Below the pieces are notes generated by a model that saw only the letters and a program-made list of their open reading frames with translations, searched no databases and was not told where the DNA came from. Made by a program: the position numbers and the translations under genes. Positions 25,064 through 34,588 of a DNA stretch of 64,000 nt are shown piece by piece (within the stretch, counting starts at the first letter, position 1; every line of letters starts with the position of its first letter). This stretch comes from JAZGGS01 sp963714405 (GTDB lineage: Bacteria > Bacteroidota > Ignavibacteria > Ignavibacteriales > Ignavibacteriaceae): assembly GCA_963714405.1 (NCBI GenBank), contig CAVQOH010000002.1, positions 310,001 through 374,000 of the forward strand. The letters run 5' to 3'.

Positions 25064-26416
25064 TTAAATATCTGAAATATTAATATTGTATCGCTTGATT
25101 TTTCGCCAGAGTGTAGTTCGATGAATCCCTAATTCTTCGGCAGCTTTGGAAATTATTCCACCACAATTACGTAAAGTGGAAATTATCTGGTTTTGTTCAT
25201 CAATAGATTCTGTTATAGGTGTTGATAAGATATCCTTATGGAGTTCAGAATCTTTTTCAAGGCGAATCAATTCCAGGGGAAGGTGTTCTCTTTTTATTAT
25301 ACTCCCATGGCAAAGAACAAATCCATGTTCAATTATATTTTCCAGTTCCCTTATATTTCCCGGAAAATCATGACTCATCAAAGTACTCATTACATTTGGA
25401 CTTACACTAATAATTTTCTTACCTGTTTTGGCATTAAATTTTCTGATGAAGTGATCTACCAGATATGGTATATCTTCGCGCTTATCTTTCAGTGGAGGTA
25501 AATCGAATTTAACAACTGCAAGACGGAAATAGAGATCATCCCTGAATTTTGCCTTCGCAACAAGTTTTTTAAGATCTTTATTAGTGGCTGCTATAATTCT
25601 AATATCTGCTTTAGTGATTTCTGTACTACCAAGCGGTTCGTACTCTCTTTGCTGCAAAAGACGCAGAAGTTTAACTTGTGTAGAAAGAGGAAGTTCACCA
25701 ATCTCATCAAAAAAAACAGTGCCGCCGTCAGCAATTGCAAGTTTTCCCTTTTTATCTTTCTTAGCATCCGTAAATGCTCCTTTTACATAACCAAAAATTT
25801 CCGATTCAAAAAGCTGAGCAGGTAATGTTCCGCAATTAATAACTGAATAGTTTGCTTTTTTTCTTGGACTTAGATTATGAATAGCGCGTGCAAATAATTC
25901 TTTACCAGAACCCGAAGGACCTTGTATGAGCACAGTACTTTCACTTTCAGCAATATCGGGCAAAATGGCAAAAAGTTTGTGCATCTTAGGACTTTTGGAG
26001 ATAATATCTTCGAGGGAATAATTTCGGCTTAACTCTTTCCTTAGATGCTCGATTGTTGAAAGATCTCTGAATGTTTCAACTGCTCCTAAGGCATTTCCTT
26101 TTTCATCTTTTAATACCGCTGTTGAGATGCTAATGGGAATTTTTTCTCCCTGACTATTAATTATATTTACTGGTCTGTCAATTGCTTCAATCCCGGTTTC
26201 AAGTGTGTCTTTAAGCAGGCAGTTTTCGCAGATATCTGAATGAAAAACATCCTGGCAGTGTTTCCCAATTGCTTGAGAGGCCGGTACACCAGTTATTTTT
26301 TCAGCAGCATGGTTAAAACTTGTTATTATCCTATTGCTATCAACTGTAAAAACTCCATCAGCAATAGAGCTGAGTATTACCTTAAATAGATCCGGGTTTT
26401 CAGGAGTTTTTTTCAT
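25064..26416 (-). CDS. Sigma-54-dependent transcription activator with Cys-containing PAS domain
   Basis: 450 residues. An N-terminal PAS domain (10-125) holds CQDVFHSDICENC, the same kind of motif as in the two kinases. The AAA+ domain has Walker A (GPSGSGKELFARAIH near 165), the sigma-54 contact loop GAFTDA (a common variant of GAFTGA) and Walker B (VFFDEIGELP). The C-terminal Fis-type helix-turn-helix is GGIISKAAEELGIHRTTLW. There is no receiver domain, so it is likely controlled by direct sensing at the PAS. It lies just upstream of the twin palindromes and the module 3 operon, its probable target. Confidence 0.92.
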   Translation of the reverse strand: MKKTPENPDLFKVILSSIADGVFTVDSNRIITSFNHAAEKITGVPASQAIGKHCQDVFHSDICENCLLKDTLETGIEAIDRPVNIINSQGEKIPISISTAVLKDEKGNALGAVETFRDLSTIEHLRKELSRNYSLEDIISKSPKMHKLFAILPDIAESESTVLIQGPSGSGKELFARAIHNLSPRKKANYSVINCGTLPAQLFESEIFGYVKGAFTDAKKDKKGKLAIADGGTVFFDEIGELPLSTQVKLLRLLQQREYEPLGSTEITKADIRIIAATNKDLKKLVAKAKFRDDLYFRLAVVKFDLPPLKDKREDIPYLVDHFIRKFNAKTGKKIISVSPNVMSTLMSHDFPGNIRELENIIEHGFVLCHGSIIKREHLPLELIRLEKDSELHKDILSTPITESIDEQNQIISTLRNCGGIISKAAEELGIHRTTLWRKIKRYNINISDI

Positions 26417-26515
26417 TTATGATCTAATACTTCATATATTGGAATTCCCTAATTATAAAGCTAGTTCAATATGGAGAGAGAATAATATAATTTCAAGCAG
26501 AATATAATAAGGTAC

Positions 26516-26902
26516 CTACACTTCTAACAACTCTTTTATTTTTTCTAACAATTCATCCTTATCAACAGGTTTTTCAAAATAACCTTCGGGTGGATGAACC
26601 TGTTTTCGTGTTTCAATAAATCTTTTAAAATCCAGTGAAACTCCCGTTACAATTATAACAGGCGTGTTTTTTGTAACCTCATTAGTTTGCAAATCACGTA
26701 GTGCTCTAACACCAGATTCTTCGGGCATTGAAACATCCAATGTAATTAAATCCGGGTTTTCCTCTATCGCTTTTTGAACACCATCTTTACCATTATTTGC
26801 TGAAATCGTATTAAATCCATTATCAGATAATAATGTAGAAAGATAGGTTACAATATCTTCTTCATCATCTATTATTAATATTTTTTTTGATTCTGTCATC
26901 AT
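26516..26902 (-). CDS. Single-domain response regulator following the module 4 redox pair
   Basis: 128 residues, a lone receiver domain (IIDDEEDIVTYLS, acceptor Asp in LITLDVSMPEESG, Thr in IVTGVS, Lys in YFEKPV). The HPPEGYFEKPV segment matches the receivers at 13662-15416 and 18859-19278. It starts 40 bp after the CCG gene of module 4. A second ATG one codon in has better spacing to AAAGG. No output domain and no adjacent kinase, so it must share a kinase with the other modules or act as a relay. Confidence 0.87.
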   Translation of the reverse strand: MMTESKKILIIDDEEDIVTYLSTLLSDNGFNTISANNGKDGVQKAIEENPDLITLDVSMPEESGVRALRDLQTNEVTKNTPVIIVTGVSLDFKRFIETRKQVHPPEGYFEKPVDKDELLEKIKELLEV

Positions 26903-26942
26903 AAACCTTTTTAATATTAAATATGAAAATCAATTTACATTG

Positions 26943-28553
26943 CTATTTTAATTCCCACTCAATAAATGGTTTTTCCATATCAACCATAGCATTTACAATA
27001 AGTTCTACAAGCCCGCCGTAGATAATTCCAGCTTTATTAAAAGCATCAAAATAAGTTAATCCGTCTCTGAAAGTACCTTTGCAATTAGAGCATGGTGAGC
27101 AAACATATTTATAAATCGATGGATCTATTTTATCCTGGAACGCATCCAGGATCTGTTTAAATTTCATACGGAATGATAGACCATTTCTCCAATCAGGAAA
27201 GTTTTTACCCTGCATAATTGCAAAGCCGCTTCCACCACCGCAACAATAATTATGAACACCATGCGGCTCCATTTCTACAAACTGTGGACATAGTTCACGA
27301 AGTATATGACGCTGGGGTTCAACAATCCCCATTGCTCTTACAGCATTACAAGGATCATGTAAAGTTACGGGAAAATCATTCTTCTTTGGATCGAATTTAA
27401 TTTTCCCACTAAAAACTATTTCTTCCAGAATTGGATATGCACTTTCTCTTGGAATAATATTATCATCAACTAATATTCTATCTGCAATTGGCATGAGTGC
27501 TTTATGAGCATGACCACACTCACCCATTACAATTCGGTTTACTCTTAATTTTTTTGCAACGCGAATATGTTCAAGTGCTACTCTCGCAAGCTGAGCATCA
27601 TCGTACCATAAACCATAATTTACAGAATCATATCCACCCATTTCGGAAGACATTGTCCAATTGATTCCTGCTTTTTCAAATATGATTGCAAAAGCCATTA
27701 TGTTTTCCGGCCATGAAAGGAATTCACCAAAATTATGAATTAGGAGAATATCTGCACCTTCTTTATCTAGTGGAAGTTTAATATCAATGCCGTGAACTTC
27801 TTTTAGATCTTCTTCGATGAATTCAACAATATCTAGCATAGCTACAGGGTTTGTACCTGTTGAAGAACCGGTTTTAAGTTGTTTCATAGAACCGGAATTA
27901 TGCAGTTCTTCGGCTGCCAAGCCTAATTCCTGGCTCATAAGTTTTCTTATTTCGCGCGAAATAAGGCCATTATCAATTCCAATAGGACAAGCCTGCGCAC
28001 AGCGTCTGCAAAGTGTGCATCGATAAGAAAGTTCAGCAAGCCGTGCAATAGTATCCCAGGTTAAATCAATATCGGAGCCAGTTAATTTATTATAAAATTT
28101 TCCACCTGGTTTTAGGTATTTATTTACTATTCTTCTTAAAATTTCGCCGCGGAAAATAGGTCTGTAAATTTCTTCCCTGCCGCTGGAAATATAAACCGGG
28201 CATTCATCTGAACAGGATTGGCATTTAACACAATTCTCCATTGATAGAAGAAGCGGCTGTAAAAGAATCCAGTTATCTTCTTTGCTAAGTAGTTTTTTTA
28301 AACCCGAAAGAAATTTTGCAACAAGTTCTTGTTTTTCTTCTTCAGTTTCCGGTTTAGGAATTGCAATTGCAGAAAATCCATCGAGTGAATGTTCCAATCT
28401 GCTCTTTTGATCATCAGTTAGTTCTCTTATTGCAGGATCAACCCAGTCTTCATAAGGAAAAGGAAGTTTTATATAATCTGCTGGATTTAGAGATGTAATT
28501 TGTTCCTGCAGTTTAGAAAAATCTTTTATTGATTTTATTTTATCATCTTTCAT
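26943..28553 (-). CDS. DsrK/HdrD-like CCG iron-sulfur protein (module 4)
   Basis: 536 residues. An N-terminal extension of about 90 residues precedes ferredoxin clusters CVKCQSCSDECPVY (near residue 110) and CTLCRRCAQACPIG (near 180). CCG domains follow: DPCNAVRAMG, then NYCCGGGSG and SPCSNCKGTF near residues 400-500. Like DsrK it carries PFPYEDWVDPAIRE near its start, comparable with SWMDPAIEI in the dsrK fragment at 1-552. So this copy is the closest of the three to true DsrK. It overlaps the cytochrome b gene by 4 bp. Confidence 0.88.
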   Translation of the reverse strand: MKDDKIKSIKDFSKLQEQITSLNPADYIKLPFPYEDWVDPAIRELTDDQKSRLEHSLDGFSAIAIPKPETEEEKQELVAKFLSGLKKLLSKEDNWILLQPLLLSMENCVKCQSCSDECPVYISSGREEIYRPIFRGEILRRIVNKYLKPGGKFYNKLTGSDIDLTWDTIARLAELSYRCTLCRRCAQACPIGIDNGLISREIRKLMSQELGLAAEELHNSGSMKQLKTGSSTGTNPVAMLDIVEFIEEDLKEVHGIDIKLPLDKEGADILLIHNFGEFLSWPENIMAFAIIFEKAGINWTMSSEMGGYDSVNYGLWYDDAQLARVALEHIRVAKKLRVNRIVMGECGHAHKALMPIADRILVDDNIIPRESAYPILEEIVFSGKIKFDPKKNDFPVTLHDPCNAVRAMGIVEPQRHILRELCPQFVEMEPHGVHNYCCGGGSGFAIMQGKNFPDWRNGLSFRMKFKQILDAFQDKIDPSIYKYVCSPCSNCKGTFRDGLTYFDAFNKAGIIYGGLVELIVNAMVDMEKPFIEWELK

Positions 28554-29479
28554 TTTTTATCCTCCGGCGGAAATGTGGTAGCAACTTCTGCCCAGGTTTT
28601 TCCGGTTTTCATGTGAGGGGCAGACCAGCTAACCCCGAAATTCAATGCTTCTCTCACTTTCTTTTCAAGCTTACCGCCTTTAACATTTTGTTCATCTTCC
28701 CATCTTACATCATGATATAAAAAGTATTTTGCAAACAGATGCATCATCCTTGTAATAGGAAAATACAAAAGAAACAGTGATATAAGTATTACATGTATAA
28801 CAAATAAAGTACCTGGAATTGCAATAAAATTAAAGGTTAAAAGATTTCTCACAAACACTTTACTCATCATAAATGATGGATTTGAAAAAATAAGTGTAAG
28901 AAAAACACTTATAACTAATATTACGATGAAAAACAGGTTAATAAAATCCATTGGTGTATTATAGAACTTAAACTTTTCATCTGTTACTCTTTGAATTAAT
29001 AAACCAACGCCTCCTGCAAAAGTTAGAGCAAGACCCGCATAACCAGAAACATTAATCAGGTAAAAAAGGATTTTTTCAAACCCGCTTTGCATCGCATATA
29101 AACTTGTAACAGAAAATATATCCAGGATAGCAGTTAAAAATATAAGCGCTGTTGTACCTGTTATTAAATACAAACCGAAGTGAAACGGAAAAGAATAATA
29201 CCATAACTTTTTATTATGATGATAAACACCTTTTAAGAAAATTATCTCTTCAAACATTGCCCAAAGCTCTGCAACATGGTTTTTATGTGATTTCTTTTTC
29301 CACCATTCCGCTTCCTCATAGTATGAACCACCGTACTTATTTCTTTTTGGTTCATGAGCAACAGGATATAATTCCCATCTAACGTGTATTGGTGCACTCG
29401 CATATTTAATTATCTTGGAGGCAACAAGAAGAATGAATACAAGGATTGAAAAATATGTTAGTAAATAAAGAAGAATCAT
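28550..29479 (-). CDS. NarI/DsrM-like membrane cytochrome b (module 4)
   Basis: 309 residues with an N-terminal anchor helix, a soluble stretch, then four or five helices. Candidate heme histidines lie in YSFPFHFGLYLI near residue 100 and LFVIHVILISLFLLYFPITRMMHLF near 225-245. The PITRMMHLFAKYF ending is DsrM-like. It is the first gene of the module 4 operon (cytochrome b, CCG protein, receiver). The ATGA overlap with the CCG gene indicates coupled translation. Confidence 0.85.
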   Translation of the reverse strand: MILLYLLTYFSILVFILLVASKIIKYASAPIHVRWELYPVAHEPKRNKYGGSYYEEAEWWKKKSHKNHVAELWAMFEEIIFLKGVYHHNKKLWYYSFPFHFGLYLITGTTALIFLTAILDIFSVTSLYAMQSGFEKILFYLINVSGYAGLALTFAGGVGLLIQRVTDEKFKFYNTPMDFINLFFIVILVISVFLTLIFSNPSFMMSKVFVRNLLTFNFIAIPGTLFVIHVILISLFLLYFPITRMMHLFAKYFLYHDVRWEDEQNVKGGKLEKKVREALNFGVSWSAPHMKTGKTWAEVATTFPPEDKK

Positions 29480-29789
29480 AAACTTAACTCCAAACTATGG
29501 TTAGAACACTGCAAAAACAGTTAAAAATTTTAATGCTTGCTACAGTAAATTATAGATGTGGGCAAATAAGATCAATAAAAATCTGCTTAATGTAATCGAA
29601 ATGTGGTTAGTTAAAAAATTGATCGATGAATAAAATTGAAAACCTTACGTGCTGGTTTTCCCCTAACATTTATGGCAACACAGTGATAACAATTATCTAA
29701 AACTCTAAAAATCAAATGGTTATAATTCTGATTTAAAGTCTGATTCATTTAGATTTACAAGAACATTATTTCTTTTTTCACACAATCGG
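29480..29789. other. Divergent intergenic region between module 4 and the cysteine desulfurase gene
   Basis: 310 AT-rich bases between two divergent operons, so it must hold two promoters. I looked for the GTTGCA/TGCAAC palindromes and a GG-N10-GC element seen before module 3 and did not find them. No RNA gene or open frame is supported. Confidence 0.5.
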
Positions 29790-30974
29790 ATGAAAAATAT
29801 GAATGGAATAATTTATTTAGATAACGCCGCAACTACCTATCCAAAACCTCCGGAAGTTTATGATTTCATGAATGAGTTCTACAAAAAGAACGGTGTAAAT
29901 CCTGGTCGATCGGGTTATGATATGTCTTTGGAAACAGAAGAAGTTGTGAATACAACGCGAAAAAAACTTACAAAGTTTTTTAATGGAACTGATCCCGATC
30001 ATTTAACATTCAGCTACAATGCAAGTGATTCTTTAAATATGATCATTAGCGGAATGGTTAATCCCGGCGATCATGTTATTACAAGTAATGTTGAGCATAA
30101 TTCTGTTTTGCGCCCTTTGTATCATAAAAAACATGCGGGCGAAATAGAAGTAACCTACATTCCTTTTGATGAAAAGGGATATATAAATCCTGATGATGTC
30201 AAAAAAGCAATTCAAAAAAATACAGCACTGGTAATTTTAAATCATGGTTCAAATGTTATAGGAACAATACAACCGGTTGGCGACGTTGGAAAAATTTGCC
30301 GTGAAGCTGGAATATATTTTGCAATTGATGCAAGCCAGACTGCAGGTGCAATTAAAATAGATGTTAAAGAACTGAACATTGATGTAGTTGCTTTTACAGG
30401 TCATAAATGTTTAATGGGTCCTACAGGTATTGGCGGATCGTATATTGGTGAAAATGTTAAAATTAAGGGAACACGTTTTGGCGGCACAGGTGTACGCTCA
30501 GCATATCCATTTCATCTTGAAGAATTTCCTTACAGAATGGAATGCGGTACTTTAAATATTGTTGGCATTGCTGGTTTGCTTGCAGGACAGAGATGGATTG
30601 AAAAAGAGGGAATGGAAAATCTTCATAAAAAAGAAATGAAATTATGGGATAAGCTTAGAAAAGGGATACAAGAAATTGATAAAGTAACAACCTATTGCTC
30701 TGAAAGCTCTGAAAATCATAATGCAGTTCTTAGTTTTAATATTGAAGGATGGGACGCAGGAAATGTAGGAACGATGCTAGATGTTGATCATAACATTGCT
30801 TGCCGTACAGGTTTACAATGTGCCCCGCTTGTTCATGTTCAATTAGGTACAGATAAAATACATGGAACTGTAAGATTAAGCATTGGTCCGTTTAACACCG
30901 AAGAACATATTGATAAAACAATAGAAGCTGTTAAACAAATTGCTTCATTTGAAGTAAAAACTGCAAGTAATTAA
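29790..30974 (+). CDS. Cysteine desulfurase-family aminotransferase (class V)
   Basis: 394 residues. The PLP lysine is in AFTGHKCLMGP near residue 205, the N-terminal LDNAATTYPKPP and the SVEHNSVLRPL motif (as NVEHNSV) are intact, and the catalytic Cys loop is CRTGLQCAPLVH near residue 340. This loop type is that of the shorter NifS-like group that releases sulfur from cysteine. It leads the riboflavin genes by 34 bp and may be cotranscribed with them, although no shared pathway is obvious. There is no strong ribosome site at the ATG at 29790; the second Met, three codons in, is an alternative start. Confidence 0.88.
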   Translation: MKNMNGIIYLDNAATTYPKPPEVYDFMNEFYKKNGVNPGRSGYDMSLETEEVVNTTRKKLTKFFNGTDPDHLTFSYNASDSLNMIISGMVNPGDHVITSNVEHNSVLRPLYHKKHAGEIEVTYIPFDEKGYINPDDVKKAIQKNTALVILNHGSNVIGTIQPVGDVGKICREAGIYFAIDASQTAGAIKIDVKELNIDVVAFTGHKCLMGPTGIGGSYIGENVKIKGTRFGGTGVRSAYPFHLEEFPYRMECGTLNIVGIAGLLAGQRWIEKEGMENLHKKEMKLWDKLRKGIQEIDKVTTYCSESSENHNAVLSFNIEGWDAGNVGTMLDVDHNIACRTGLQCAPLVHVQLGTDKIHGTVRLSIGPFNTEEHIDKTIEAVKQIASFEVKTASN

Positions 30975-31008
30975 GAGTACGCTGAGAAAATTTAATAATC
31001 CAGAATAT

Positions 31009-32097
31009 ATGCGTGAAGATGTAAGACCTGATGAAGAATACTTAAAGAGATGTTTTGAATTAGCATCAAAAGGAAAAGGGATTGTTTCCCCTAACCCGCT
31101 GGTTGGTGCAGTAATTGTAAAAGACGGTAAAGTTATTGGGGAAGGATATCATAGAAAATATGGGGAAGCACACGCTGAAGTTGATGCATTCAACAATTCC
31201 TCAGAAGATCCAAAAGGTTCAACACTATATAGCAATCTCGAACCTTGTTGCCATGCAAAAAAACAGACCCCCCCATGTGTTCCATTAATTATTAGCAATA
31301 AAATATCAAGAGTAGTAATCAGCAATCTAGATCCTAATCCCGAAGTCAGCGGTGAGGGAATAAAACAATTACGCGAAGCAGGAATTGAAGTTATAACTGA
31401 ACTGCTTAAAGATGAAGGAGATGAACTAAATAAGTTTTACTTCAGCTTTACAAATAATAAAATCCCGTACATCACATTAAAAGCGGCTCAATCTGAAGAT
31501 GGAAAAATCAGCAAATCAAATAGTGAGCAAACCTGGTTAACTGGCAAAGAATCAATTCATTTTGTACACAAGCAGAGAGCTGTTTTTGATGCAGTTTTAA
31601 TTGGTGCAAACACTGTTAAGGTTGATAATCCACAGCTTAATGTTAGGTTTGGTGAAGGAAGAAATCCTAAAAGGATAATTTTGGATGGAAAGCTAAGCAT
31701 AGATTTGAACTCTAAAGTTCTTAATTGTGAAGATGCAGAAAAAACGTTTGTTTTAACAAATGAAAATTCTAAAAAAGAAAAGATTGAAAAGATTATTGAT
31801 AAAGGTGCAAAAGTTTTTCAATTTGAAACTGATGTTGATGGAAAAATCAGTTTAAAAAATATATTAACAAAACTTGGAGAAAAGAAAATCACATCACTTT
31901 TTATTGAAGGCGGAGCAGACGTTTTTTCTCAATTTATCGAGGAAGATTTTTTCGATGAAATTATTATTCTGCAGGCGCCAGTTACACTTGGTGAAGGTGT
32001 GAATGGCATTTCAACTTCTTCGCTGAATCATATTAAAGAAATAAATAACGAAAAACTTGGAGGAGATTTAAGATTGGTTTACAGGAAAATTAAATAA
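31009..32097 (+). CDS. ribD: RibD, bifunctional diaminohydroxyphosphoribosylaminopyrimidine deaminase/reductase
   Basis: 362 residues. The N-terminal deaminase domain has the zinc site HAEVDA near residue 60 and PCCHAKKQTPPC near 85. The C-terminal reductase domain has ITLKAAQSEDGK near 155 and IEGGADVFSQF near 300. It carries out the second and third steps of riboflavin synthesis in the cytoplasm. It opens the ribD-ribE-ribBA-ribH series. I found no FMN riboswitch in the 34 bp before it. Confidence 0.96.
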   Translation: MREDVRPDEEYLKRCFELASKGKGIVSPNPLVGAVIVKDGKVIGEGYHRKYGEAHAEVDAFNNSSEDPKGSTLYSNLEPCCHAKKQTPPCVPLIISNKISRVVISNLDPNPEVSGEGIKQLREAGIEVITELLKDEGDELNKFYFSFTNNKIPYITLKAAQSEDGKISKSNSEQTWLTGKESIHFVHKQRAVFDAVLIGANTVKVDNPQLNVRFGEGRNPKRIILDGKLSIDLNSKVLNCEDAEKTFVLTNENSKKEKIEKIIDKGAKVFQFETDVDGKISLKNILTKLGEKKITSLFIEGGADVFSQFIEEDFFDEIIILQAPVTLGEGVNGISTSSLNHIKEINNEKLGGDLRLVYRKIK

Positions 32098-32144
32098 TTT
32101 GTTTTTGCATATTCTTTATGAAACAAAATAATTAAGTTTGTAAA

Positions 32145-32789
32145 ATGTTTACAGGAATTATTGAAGAAATAGGTAAAATTCAAAGTATAAACCCAATTTC
32201 TGGTGGAATGCAGATAAAAATTGCCTGCAGTAAAATTCTTGAGGATATTTCTATTGATGATTCAATTTGCATAAACGGCGTTTGTTTAACCGCAATAAAA
32301 GTTGAAAGTGATGGATTCTGGGTTGATGCAGTTGGTGCAACTTTAGAAAAAACCACTTTTACAAAAATGAAACTTTCAACTTTTGTAAACTTAGAGCGGT
32401 CATTAAAACTAAATGATAGATTGGGCGGACATTTTGTACAGGGTCATGTAAATGGAATCGGTACGATACTGGCAATAAAAAGGTTGGGTGAAAATTATTT
32501 TTTAAAATTAAATGTGGAAGAATCTCTTCAGCATTATTTAATTGAGGAAGGTTCAATTACAATTGATGGAATAAGTTTAACAATTGCAGAGCTTGAAAAT
32601 TCAAAACTTGGAATCTCAATCATCCCCCACACATGGAAGAACACTGCATTTCAGTTTAAAAAAGTTGGCGATAAAGTAAATGTGGAAACCGATGTACTTG
32701 CTAAGTACATTGAAAAACTATTAAACAAAAATGAGGCCGGTAAAGCATCACACATTACAGAAAACTGGTTAAAGGAGTTAGGATACTGA
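32145..32789 (+). CDS. ribE: Riboflavin synthase alpha chain
   Basis: 214 residues in two similar lumazine-binding halves. The N-terminal MFTGIIEEIG is the family start, and GHFVQGHVNG (near 95) and the SITIDGISLT segment of the second half are characteristic. The enzyme dismutates two lumazines to riboflavin. Its stop overlaps the ribBA start by one base, so the two are coupled. The length is typical (about 200-215). Confidence 0.96.
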   Translation: MFTGIIEEIGKIQSINPISGGMQIKIACSKILEDISIDDSICINGVCLTAIKVESDGFWVDAVGATLEKTTFTKMKLSTFVNLERSLKLNDRLGGHFVQGHVNGIGTILAIKRLGENYFLKLNVEESLQHYLIEEGSITIDGISLTIAELENSKLGISIIPHTWKNTAFQFKKVGDKVNVETDVLAKYIEKLLNKNEAGKASHITENWLKELGY

Positions 32790-34030
32790 TGGAAAATAAT
32801 ATTGGCAATTTTAAGTTCAACACAATTAAAGAAGCCGTTGAAGATATTAAAAACGGTAAAATGATTATTGTAGTCGATGATCCCGATAGAGAAAATGAAG
32901 GCGATATTGTTATGGCTGCGGAACTTGTTAAGCCTGAACATGTAAACTTCATTACAAAAGAAGCTCGCGGAATACTTTGCCTTACAATTACCCGTGATAG
33001 AGCAGAAGAATTAAATCTGGATTTGATGGTACAAAATAATACTTCTCTTCATCATACGCCTTTTGCTATTTCAATTGATTACAGGCATGGCACAACAACC
33101 GGTGTGTCTGCAAAAGATAGAGCAGTAACCATAAATAAATCTGTTGATGAAACTGCAACTGCAAATGATTTTGCAAGACCCGGTCACATCTTTCCTTTAA
33201 TTGCAAGAAGAGGCGGAGTTTTAAAAAGAGCAGGTCATACCGAAGCAGTTATTGATCTGGTTAAACTTGCAGGATTAAAACCTTCAGGAATTCTCTGCGA
33301 AATTACTGATGAAGACGGAACAATGGCTCGCCTTCCTGCTTTGATAAAGATGGCAGAAAAATTTAATCTGAAGATTGTTACCATTGCAGATTTAATTGAA
33401 TACCGCCGTTCACGTGAAAAATTAGTGCGCCATAAAGTTTCTGTTGATCTGCCCTCCAAGTTTGGTGAGTTTAAAATGCATCTTTATGAAAATGTTTTAG
33501 ATCCGCAGGATAACCCGATTGCCTTAGTTAAAGGAGAAATTCATGAAGATGAACCCGTTCTTGTAAGAGTTCACTCGGAATGTTTAACGGGAGATGTTTT
33601 TGGTTCTAAAAGATGTGATTGCGGAGACCAGCTTTCCACCGCAATGAAAATGGTTGAACGCGAAGGTAAAGGTGTTATATTGTATATGCGCCAGGAAGGA
33701 AGAGGAATTGGTTTAGTGAACAAGTTAATGGCTTATCAATTACAGGAACAGGGAAAAGATACTGTTGAAGCGAATGAAGCACTTGGTTTTAAACCCGATT
33801 TAAGAAATTACGGAACAGGTGCGCAGATATTGAAAGATCTTGGTTTAAAGAAAATAAGATTGATGACTAATAATCCTAAAAAAATTATTGGTTTAAAAGG
33901 TTATGATTTAGAAATTATTGAGCGTGTACCAATTGAAATTCCCCCAAACGAGGTAAATCATAACTATCTTAAAACCAAAAAGGAAAGATTAGGACATCTA
34001 TTTAACAACAAAGAAATTATTTTAGATTAG
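32789..34030 (+). CDS. ribBA: RibBA, DHBP synthase / GTP cyclohydrolase II
   Basis: 413 residues. The N-terminal 3,4-dihydroxy-2-butanone-4-phosphate synthase domain has VDDPDRENEGD near residue 30 and RRGGVLKRAGHTEA near 145. The C-terminal GTP cyclohydrolase II domain has VRVHSECLTGDVFGSKRCDC (zinc cysteines) near 255-275 and the RQEGRGIGL motif. It supplies both precursors of riboflavin. The full-length bifunctional form and all key motifs are intact. Confidence 0.97.
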   Translation: MENNIGNFKFNTIKEAVEDIKNGKMIIVVDDPDRENEGDIVMAAELVKPEHVNFITKEARGILCLTITRDRAEELNLDLMVQNNTSLHHTPFAISIDYRHGTTTGVSAKDRAVTINKSVDETATANDFARPGHIFPLIARRGGVLKRAGHTEAVIDLVKLAGLKPSGILCEITDEDGTMARLPALIKMAEKFNLKIVTIADLIEYRRSREKLVRHKVSVDLPSKFGEFKMHLYENVLDPQDNPIALVKGEIHEDEPVLVRVHSECLTGDVFGSKRCDCGDQLSTAMKMVEREGKGVILYMRQEGRGIGLVNKLMAYQLQEQGKDTVEANEALGFKPDLRNYGTGAQILKDLGLKKIRLMTNNPKKIIGLKGYDLEIIERVPIEIPPNEVNHNYLKTKKERLGHLFNNKEIILD

Positions 34031-34049
34031 ATTTTATCAAGGAGATATT

Positions 34050-34514
34050 ATGGCAAAAATTATTGAAGGTAAATTAACAGCAAAAAATAAAAAGTTTGGA
34101 ATTGTTGTAAGCAGGTTTAATGAGCTTATTTCATCACAACTTTTAGCAGGTGCTCAGGATTGTTTAATAAGGCACGAATGTAAAGCCGAAGATATTACCG
34201 CAGTGTGGGTTCCCGGTTCATTTGAGATTCCAATTGCTGCAAAAAAGATGGCAGGTTCAAAAAAATACGATGCAGTTATTTGTTTGGGAGCCGTTATAAG
34301 AGGCGGCACACCTCATTTCGATTATATCTCTGCAGAAGTTTCCAAAGGTGTTGCGCAGGTTGGTTTGGAGAGTGGTTTACCTGTAATATTTGGTGTAATT
34401 ACGGCTGATACAATTGAGCAGGCATTAGAGCGTGCAGGCACCAAAGCAGGCAATAAAGGATGGGACGCAGCACTATCTGCAACTGAAATGGTCAATTTGT
34501 TAGGAAAAATTTAA
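34050..34514 (+). CDS. ribH: 6,7-dimethyl-8-ribityllumazine synthase
   Basis: 154 residues, with the SRFNELI start, WVPGSFEIP, the GAVIRGGTPHFDYI catalytic segment including the His, and GVITADTIEQALERAG. It condenses the two RibBA/RibD products. The ATG is preceded by AAGGAGATATT, and it ends the riboflavin operon before a clear terminator hairpin. Confidence 0.97.
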   Translation: MAKIIEGKLTAKNKKFGIVVSRFNELISSQLLAGAQDCLIRHECKAEDITAVWVPGSFEIPIAAKKMAGSKKYDAVICLGAVIRGGTPHFDYISAEVSKGVAQVGLESGLPVIFGVITADTIEQALERAGTKAGNKGWDAALSATEMVNLLGKI

Positions 34515-34560
34515 GTCCTGATTTTCCCTCTCTACTTCTAATTTCAATAATGTTTTAGTG

Positions 34561-34588
34561 AAACGCAGTTAACACTGCGTTTTATTTT
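34561..34588 (+). terminator. Rho-independent terminator of the riboflavin operon
   Basis: A nine-base-pair stem AAACGCAGT / ACTGCGTTT with a TAAC loop at 34561-34582, followed by TTATTTT-type T-rich sequence. It lies 46 bp past the ribH stop and abuts the end of the convergent gene. Confidence 0.85.

Noticed and set aside
29480..29789. Sigma-54 control of module 4
   Set aside because: No GG-N10-GC element and no GTTGCA/TGCAAC palindrome found before 29479, unlike module 3.
30975..31008. FMN riboswitch before the riboflavin genes
   Set aside because: Only 34 bp lie between the desulfurase and ribD, too short for the aptamer, and the conserved FMN-aptamer segments are not seen before 29790 either.
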